Shown piece by piece: positions 7,160 through 11,323 of a stretch of 11,323 nucleotides of DNA. A program made the position numbers and the translations under genes. Numbering within the stretch: position 1 is the first letter of the stretch; every line of letters starts with the position of its first letter. The notes under the pieces are model-generated. The model was not told the DNA's origin. It did no database searches and saw nothing but the letters and a program-made list of their open reading frames with translations. This stretch comes from Thiomargarita sp. (lineage in GTDB: Bacteria > Pseudomonadota > Gammaproteobacteria > Beggiatoales > Beggiatoaceae), in the NCBI GenBank assembly GCA_020721025.1, contig DYNO01000069.1, positions 4,200-15,522 on the forward strand, written 5' to 3'.

Positions 7160-8314
7160 ATGTTGAAACGTTTCTTACAACGAATTTTATTTATCTGCGC
7201 GCTTCTTTTTACTTTTGAATTAATTGCTTATGGTGTGGGCAGTTGGCTACAGCAAAAATTATTAATTCACATTGAACAAGCACCCACTGAAAAGATTTTG
7301 GTCAAAAATTACGCCGACTATCTCGAAAAGCGTGATCCCCTGTTGGGCTGGCCCTATCCATTTCAACTGGGTGGCAATTTTTTCGACAGCAGCGGAGCTC
7401 GTCATCTCCCAGCATTTGATAATCCTGAACAATTTTCTAACTGCTTGTCTCTGTATGGTGATTCTTACGTGATGGGTTCAGATGTCACGCATGAGCAGAC
7501 ATGGGCAAATAAGTTGGCGGAAAAGCTCGGTTGTCGGGTGGCGAATTTTGGCGTGGGTGGTTATGGCATCGATCAGGCTTATTTGCGTTTTGAGCGCAAT
7601 TCGGCTGATCAGGCAAAATGGGTCGTTTTAGGACATTCTTCAATTGATATTATTCGTAATATTAATCGGTTAGAAGATTTATTTAGCACCGGACAGGCTT
7701 TTGCTTTCAAACCCCGTTTCATCTTGGATGCGAACCATCGGCTTCAATTGGTTGAAATGCCAAAATTGTCAGAAGAGGAGTATTTTCACGCCTTGGGATT
7801 GAAACAACCGGTTTTGAAGTTAGAACATGAGATTTTTCAATTTGATGGTTTGGCGGGAATCACGCGTTTTAATTTCCCATATCTTTACACATTGTTCAAA
7901 AGTTTCGGGGATTTTCGCCTGCGGGCAAGGTGGGCGAGGCGAGCCTCATATTTTGAATTTTATCAACCGCAACATCCGAGTCAAAGTTTGGAGTTAGCGA
8001 CTGCTTTGTTACAAACTTTTTATCAAACGGCGCAACAACGGCAACAACAGCCGGTGATTGTATTTTTTGCCAATGATTCTGACATGAAGGTTTATCGTAA
8101 AACGCAGCAGTGGACGTATCAAAACTTGTTGAATGCGTTGGATAAATTGCAGATTCCCTATCTCAATTTCGGGACGACCTTGGTGGAACGTATCGGGCAG
8201 CAGTCCAGTGATGATTTTTTTAAAAATGGACATTACAATGAACAAGTAAATCAATGGGTTGCTGATTTTATGTATGCCAAACTCAAAGATAAAGTTGTCA
8301 TGCCAACGAGATAG
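7160..8314 (+). CDS. Membrane-anchored SGNH/GDSL hydrolase-like protein
   Basis: The 384-residue protein starts with a basic MLKRFLQR and a hydrophobic stretch (about residues 9-31) that is a signal anchor or signal peptide, so the rest should be periplasmic. SGNH features follow: LYGDSYVMG with the nucleophile S102; the glycine block NFGVGGYGIDQ (129-139); a weak third block VVLGHSS (156-161) in which the usual GxND asparagine is not evident; and a C-terminal NGHYNEQVNQWVADF (356-370) whose H358 fits the catalytic histidine. Related domains act in acetyl transfer to or from polysaccharides (AlgX/AlgJ type) or as esterases; the substrate here is unknown. No strong ribosome site is seen; the start lies 6 bases after the previous stop, suggesting translational coupling. 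A MITE-like element begins 18 bases after its stop. Confidence 0.78.
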   Translation: MLKRFLQRILFICALLFTFELIAYGVGSWLQQKLLIHIEQAPTEKILVKNYADYLEKRDPLLGWPYPFQLGGNFFDSSGARHLPAFDNPEQFSNCLSLYGDSYVMGSDVTHEQTWANKLAEKLGCRVANFGVGGYGIDQAYLRFERNSADQAKWVVLGHSSIDIIRNINRLEDLFSTGQAFAFKPRFILDANHRLQLVEMPKLSEEEYFHALGLKQPVLKLEHEIFQFDGLAGITRFNFPYLYTLFKSFGDFRLRARWARRASYFEFYQPQHPSQSLELATALLQTFYQTAQQRQQQPVIVFFANDSDMKVYRKTQQWTYQNLLNALDKLQIPYLNFGTTLVERIGQQSSDDFFKNGHYNEQVNQWVADFMYAKLKDKVVMPTR

Positions 8315-8331
8315 TCCAAATCTCGCGAATG

Positions 8332-8462
8332 GTAGTGCCACACTGGTTAGGAACAGGGCTATTTTTAGGTATCAAGCGAGATATAAGTAATTGAAAAATT
8401 AGTAATTTGTCAAATATCATGAACTTGTATTTCTTCAGTTATCCTAACCAGTGTGGCACTAC
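8332..8462. repeat. MITE-like element B with 21-bp perfect terminal inverted repeats
   Basis: Left end 8332-8352 and right end 8442-8462 are perfect reverse complements over 21 bases; the core is TAGTGCCACACTGGTTAGGA. The enclosed 89 bases are AT-rich and non-coding. The size (131 bases) and perfect ends fit a young non-autonomous element. No clear target duplication is visible. In the transcript of the upstream gene the ends could pair into a long stem and act as a 3' end structure. Confidence 0.75.
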
Positions 8463-8487
8463 TAAGATTTCAAATCAGTTCTATATA

Positions 8488-8610
8488 GGAGTTACGCACT
8501 TGAGATGCTAACCCACTGATTTTATAAATGGAGTACAAATTTAAATTTGTACTCCGAAAACGCTAACTAACTGAATTAAGCCTAAGTTACGTTTTGAACT
8601 GCGTAACTCC
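8488..8610. repeat. MITE-like element A2 (GGAGTTACGCA termini, TA-flanked)
   Basis: GGAGTTACGCA (8488-8498) is the inverse of TGCGTAACTCC (8600-8610), with TA on both outer sides, as expected for insertion at a TA target. It belongs to the same family as 5667-5778, sharing CTTGAGATG and TTTGAACTGCGTAACTCC. It differs by the 26-base palindrome in its centre, listed separately. Confidence 0.72.
8530..8555. repeat. Perfect 26-base palindrome nested in element A2
   Basis: GGAGTACAAATTT is followed directly by its exact reverse complement AAATTTGTACTCC. The equivalent part of copy A1 lacks it. It may be an insertion into the element, a cruciform-forming site, or a symmetric protein-binding site. 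Confidence 0.7.
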
Positions 8611-8709
8611 TACTATATTAACTAATAAAATTCGTAGAAATTTGGGCGTTGTAACGCACTTCGGAATATCGCTAACTTTATGGATATTACAAAAATATTG
8701 ATACACTGA

Positions 8710-8715
8710 AGGAGG
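8710..8715 (+). promoter_or_regulatory. Strong ribosome binding site of the flavin oxidoreductase
   Basis: AGGAGG within GAAGGAGGACAG lies six bases before the ATG at 8722. It is the strongest such site in the window and fixes the start. Its strength suggests high expression of this gene. Confidence 0.85.
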
Positions 8716-8721
8716 ACAGTT

Positions 8722-10413
8722 ATGTTAGTTTTAACTCGTGCAGGCTATGCCAAACCTGCCACATCATTGAATTTTAAAACGGGTACTTGGCGCGTACAAA
8801 AACCGGTGCATCATCATCACGCCGCGCCCTGTCATAGCGTTTGTCCTGCGGGCGAAGATGCTCAGGCGTATATCGCTCATGTACAAGCTGGACATTTACA
8901 ATTGGCTTGGGAAACGTTGGTGAAAGTCAATCCGTTACCAGCAATTACTGGGCGGGTTTGTCCGCATCCTTGTGAATCGGCATGTAATCGCGGTTTTTTT
9001 GATGAGTCGGTTGCTATTCATTCGATAGAGCGGTTTTTAGGCGACCAAGCGATTGAAAAAAAATGGAATTATCCCCCGCGTGAGATTATCTATCCTGATA
9101 AACCCATTGCCATTGTTGGCGCAGGACCGGCGGGATTGACTGCGGCTTATCATTTAACTCGTTTGGGGTATCCTGCCACCATTTTCGATGAACGTAGCGA
9201 AGCCGGGGGAACGTTACGCACCGCCCTGCCTCCGTATCGTCTGCCGCGTACGGTACTTGATGCTGAATTAGAACGAGTTTTAGCCATCAATGGCATCACT
9301 TTTAAACCACGCACGCGATTAGGACGGGATACTAATTTACGAGAATTACAAAATGATTTCGCTGCGGTTTTTCTCGCTCCCGGTACTCAACGCAATCAAG
9401 AATGGAGTATTGACGGCGCAGTGCCGCGTGATTTGAAATCGGGTCTCGATTTACTCAAAGAATGGTTAGATATTGGCACCGTGCCTACGCCGCGTAGTGT
9501 TGCTGTGGTGGGTGCGGGAAATACGGCGGTCGATATTGCACGAGTGATGAAACGCGCCGGTGTGCAAGAAGTGCATGTGATTTCACATAAACCCATTCCT
9601 CGCCCCGGTATTCCTGCCGACGAAGCCATGCCCGCTATTGATCGGGAAGTGCATGAAGCGTTGGAAGAAGGGATTATTATTCATGAATATCATGGCATTC
9701 GTCGCCTGATTTTACGCGGGGAACGGGTGGTCGGTGTGGAATTGGTGCGCATGAAAAAATTGTTGCAATCCAGTGGTCGTTTGAAACGGGTGGCATTTGA
9801 AGGCACAGAAACAATTTTACATGTTGATCAAGTGATTCCCGCGATTGGGCAGGTGGTTGACGCATTCGGAATGGAAAATTTGCTGAATAATAACGACTTT
9901 CTCAAAGTAGATCGTTGGGGACATTTGGCGGGTCACGCTGGGGTTTATGTGGGAGGAGATGCGACAGGTAAGGCGGGAACAGTGGCGGCAGCGGTGGGGC
10001 AGGGACGACGAGCGGCAGAGGCTATCGCGTGTGAATTGCAAGTCAAGGCTTTGCCAACGGAAGAAGATTTAACACCCTTGCCATTTGAAGTGCTCAATTT
10101 AAATTATTATGAACCTGCCCCACGGGTTGGAGAGCCAACACTACCCGTCGAACAGCGGCACGGCGATGAAGAAATTACCACCACGCTCAGTGCTCCCCTA
10201 ATTGGAACGGAATCACAACGTTGCTTTTCATGTGGTAATTGTTTGGCGTGCGATAATTGCTGGACATTGTGCCCAGACACCGCCGTGTTGAAAACCAAAG
10301 ATTTAGCCAGCGATGGTTCGCATTATGTGTTTGATTATGATTACTGCAAGGGTTGCGGCTTATGTGCCCATGAATGCCCATGTGGTTTTATCGAAATGCA
10401 GGATGAATTTTAA
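8722..10413 (+). CDS. GltD-type NAD(P)H/FAD oxidoreductase with C-terminal two-cluster ferredoxin domain
   Basis: The 563-residue protein matches the small subunit of glutamate synthase and its relatives. The N-terminal cysteine set C37, C41, C80, C84, C88 (CHSVCP ... CPHPCESAC) binds iron-sulfur clusters. An FAD-binding GAGPAG lies at 133-138, an NAD(P)H-binding VVGAGNTAVD at 262-271, and the FAD-closing block YVGGDATGKAGTVAAAVGQGRRAAEAI at about 409-435. A ferredoxin domain follows with two CxxCxxCxxxC(P) motifs: C507/510/513/517 and C542/545/548/552, plus extra cysteines at 501 and 504. This layout moves electrons between NAD(P)H and ferredoxin or an oxidoreductase partner, as in KorC- or DsrL-like proteins, rather than making glutamate. 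No gltB, korAB or dsr gene is in the window, so the partner is unknown. A natural run of four histidines (30-33) precedes the first cysteine. Two MITE-like elements lie just upstream. Confidence 0.88.
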   Translation: MLVLTRAGYAKPATSLNFKTGTWRVQKPVHHHHAAPCHSVCPAGEDAQAYIAHVQAGHLQLAWETLVKVNPLPAITGRVCPHPCESACNRGFFDESVAIHSIERFLGDQAIEKKWNYPPREIIYPDKPIAIVGAGPAGLTAAYHLTRLGYPATIFDERSEAGGTLRTALPPYRLPRTVLDAELERVLAINGITFKPRTRLGRDTNLRELQNDFAAVFLAPGTQRNQEWSIDGAVPRDLKSGLDLLKEWLDIGTVPTPRSVAVVGAGNTAVDIARVMKRAGVQEVHVISHKPIPRPGIPADEAMPAIDREVHEALEEGIIIHEYHGIRRLILRGERVVGVELVRMKKLLQSSGRLKRVAFEGTETILHVDQVIPAIGQVVDAFGMENLLNNNDFLKVDRWGHLAGHAGVYVGGDATGKAGTVAAAVGQGRRAAEAIACELQVKALPTEEDLTPLPFEVLNLNYYEPAPRVGEPTLPVEQRHGDEEITTTLSAPLIGTESQRCFSCGNCLACDNCWTLCPDTAVLKTKDLASDGSHYVFDYDYCKGCGLCAHECPCGFIEMQDEF

Positions 10414-10445
10414 TTGTTCATCTGACGCTGCAAGCAATGGAAAGT

Positions 10446-10892
10446 TCAGATATGCTGAGTTTGCAACCAAAAAGTGACGGGACCATCGTTAATTAAATGC
10501 ACCTGCATATCTGCGCCAAATTGTCCCGTTTCGACGCTAACATGTTGTTGTTTCGCTTGTTGACAAATATATTCAAACAAAATTCGAGCTTGTTCTGGCG
10601 GGGCGGCGGGCGTAAAACTGGGGCGGGAACCTTTGCGCGTGTCGGCGGGGAGCGTGAATTGCGGCACCAGCAACAATCCCCCTTGAATGTCTTTGAGACT
10701 TAAATTCATTTTGCCATTCGCATCGCTAAATACACGATAAGTCAAGATTCTTTCGAGCAATCGGTTCGCTTGGGCTTCGGTATCGGCTTTTTCCACACCT
10801 AACAGGGCTAATAATCCTTGTTCAATATGCGCGATACGTTGGGCGGCGACAATCACACTGGCAGTTGTAACTCGTTGAATTAATGCAATCAT
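10446..10892 (-). CDS. dtd: D-aminoacyl-tRNA deacylase
   Basis: Dtd hydrolyses D-aminoacyl-tRNAs (and glycyl-tRNA(Ala)) in the cytoplasm so that D-amino acids are not trapped on tRNA. The 148-residue protein begins MIALIQRVTTASV and has normal length. It carries the two family motifs: PQFTL at 77-81 with T80, and NDGPVT at 135-140. The first motif is usually SQFTL, so residue 77 is Pro instead of Ser; the second motif is intact. YRVFSDANGKMNLSL (52-66) and ADTRKGSRPSF (83-93) are also standard. The start ATG has no clear ribosome site. The gene is convergent with the flavin oxidoreductase, with 32 bases between their ends, and its 5' side faces the repeat cluster. Confidence 0.95.
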   Translation of the reverse strand: MIALIQRVTTASVIVAAQRIAHIEQGLLALLGVEKADTEAQANRLLERILTYRVFSDANGKMNLSLKDIQGGLLLVPQFTLPADTRKGSRPSFTPAAPPEQARILFEYICQQAKQQHVSVETGQFGADMQVHLINDGPVTFWLQTQHI

Positions 10893-10906
10893 TTGAGTAT
10901 CGTTGA

Positions 10907-11014
10907 ATGGTGAAAAATTTATTAGATCAAATAAAACAAATAGTTACTCGTTCCAATGCGCCGCGTCACCGGTTCAAATTTGACGAATTCAGCATGAGAA
11001 ATAATTTCAAATAA
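10907..11014 (+). pseudogene. Short frame, probable 5' part of a gene broken by a repeat duplication
   Basis: A frame of 35 residues starts MVKNLLDQIKQIVTRSN and ends RHRFKFDEFSMRNNFK before a TAA. The bases coding HRFKFDEF recur at 11074-11098, where the frame stays open to the window end. Joining the two copies gives one continuous frame. No family is recognised and the ribosome site is weak, so the gene may not be real. Confidence 0.3.
10927..10991 (+). repeat. Hairpin repeat, copy 1 (internally deleted)
   Basis: Runs from TCAAATAAAACAAATAG to TTTGACGAATTCA. It matches 11007-11098 at both ends but lacks about 26 central bases that carry the hairpins. The gap falls between two CCGCGT motifs, which suggests a deletion between short direct repeats. 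Confidence 0.7.
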
Positions 11015-11098
11015 AACAAATGGTTCCTCGTTCCCATGCGCCCGCGTGGGAATGCAGTCCAGACGCTCCGCGTCACCGGTTCAAATTTGACGAGTTCA
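11007..11098 (+). repeat. Hairpin repeat, copy 2 (full length)
   Basis: Contains GTTCCTCGTTCCCATGCG followed by CGCGTGGGAATGCAG, a stem of about 10 pairs (11031-11052, one G-T pair), and a second small stem GACGC/GCGTC (11062-11074). Its 65-base core at 11011-11076 recurs inverted at 11186-11250. Confidence 0.75.
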
Positions 11099-11323
11099 AC
11101 CATCTATATTTCGCCCTCCATTTCGGCAGAGCAACAATTTTTCATCAAGATGATAAAAAAAACAATCAGTTAAAAATCATCACGCGTGACGCAGAGCGTC
11201 TGGGCTGCATTCCAACGCGGAGCATTGGAACGAGGAACTCTTTGTTTTATTTAATAAAAATTGATTCACAACGAATCGTTAAAATCGTCATCAATACAAT
11301 AAACGTGTCATCTGGTGACGATA
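11077..11323 (+). pseudogene. Open frame running off the window, partly repeat-encoded
   Basis: From CGG at 11077 the frame reads RFKFDEFNHLYFALHFGRA and TIFHQDDKKNNQLKIITRD. It then reads through hairpin repeat copy 3 as DAERLGCIPTRSIGTRNS and on to the window edge without a stop. An ATG at 11020 inside repeat copy 2 is in frame. No family is recognised. It could be the 3' part of the gene beginning at 10907, now out of frame with it by the duplication, or a chance open frame. Confidence 0.3.
11186..11250 (-). repeat. Hairpin repeat, copy 3 (inverted)
   Basis: The reverse complement reads TAAAACAAAGAGTTCCTCG, then TTCCAATGC ... GCGTTGGAA and the GACGC stem. It matches copy 2 with about 10% differences. 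The stem bases changed on both sides (CCCA/TGGG in copy 2, CCAA/TTGG here), so pairing is kept. Confidence 0.75.

Noticed and set aside
8009..8341. Minus-strand open frame of 110 codons opposite the SGNH-like gene
   Set aside because: It runs antisense to a well-supported gene, its start lies in the end of the MITE-like element, and its translation shows no recognisable features.
8642..8658. GG-N10-GC spacing resembling a sigma54 promoter before the flavin oxidoreductase
   Set aside because: Only the invariant GG and GC pairs fit; the rest of the -24 and -12 elements do not match, and such spacing is frequent by chance.
8722..10413. Identification as DsrL of the sulfur oxidation pathway
   Set aside because: Domain order is similar, but the protein is shorter than DsrL as I remember it and no dsr genes accompany it; the general description is safer.
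10420..10451. ATCTGA/TCAGAT inverted repeat between the convergent oxidoreductase and dtd genes as a two-way terminator
   Set aside because: Only six pairs around a 20-base loop, no T-run on either strand, and one arm is the dtd stop codon region.
11284..11322. ATCGTCA/TGACGAT inverted repeat at the window end
   Set aside because: Seven bases only with a 25-base gap, and the window ends there, so it cannot be distinguished from chance.

Overview
The window reads as a chromosomal segment of a moderately AT-rich gammaproteobacterium with many short repeats. The proteins (RNase HII, YpfJ-type metallopeptidase, Dtd, gamma-carbonic anhydrase) look gammaproteobacterial. The dense palindromic repeats and MITE-like elements resemble genomes of filamentous sulfur bacteria (Beggiatoa/Thiothrix-like Thiotrichales). 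That placement is inference from recall, not from a search.

Layout. (1) Bases 1-630: two copies of a composite inverted-repeat element flank a small CopG-type BrnA antitoxin gene, which is preceded by what looks like only the first residues of a BrnT toxin. (2) 649-1215 is rnhB (+). (3) Convergent to it on the minus strand are a 547-residue repeat-rich membrane protein (2184-3827) and then a YpfJ-family zinc metallopeptidase (1264-2118), separated by a 10-bp stem-loop; they probably form one transcript. (4) 3828-4452 is an AT-rich divergent intergenic region. (5) 4453-5607 (+) is an N-acetyl sugar amidotransferase (PseA/WbpG type) followed by a plausible intrinsic terminator. (6) After a short MITE-like element comes a tight three-gene cluster (6006-8314, +): a P-loop kinase-like ATPase, a gamma-carbonic anhydrase-family hexapeptide protein, and a membrane-anchored SGNH-hydrolase-like protein. 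(7) 8315-8721 holds two different MITE-like elements back to back, one with 21-bp perfect terminal inverted repeats. (8) 8722-10413 (+) is a GltD-type flavin oxidoreductase with a C-terminal two-cluster ferredoxin domain and a strong ribosome binding site. (9) Convergent to it is dtd (10446-10892, -). (10) The last 430 bases hold three copies of a hairpin-forming repeat embedded in what looks like a disrupted reading frame that runs off the window.

The genes do not form one pathway: housekeeping functions (rnhB, dtd) alternate with accessory ones. The most interesting signals are the repeats: a loop flipped between two otherwise direct copies of one element, a toxin remnant between them, a MITE family present at two loci, and a duplicated repeat whose removal restores an open frame. 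The least understood gene is the 547-residue protein, with four copies of an FPNDIATDS-like motif and three of an SIADAFF-like motif ahead of four membrane segments. I found no CRISPR array, tRNA, rRNA or complete transposase.
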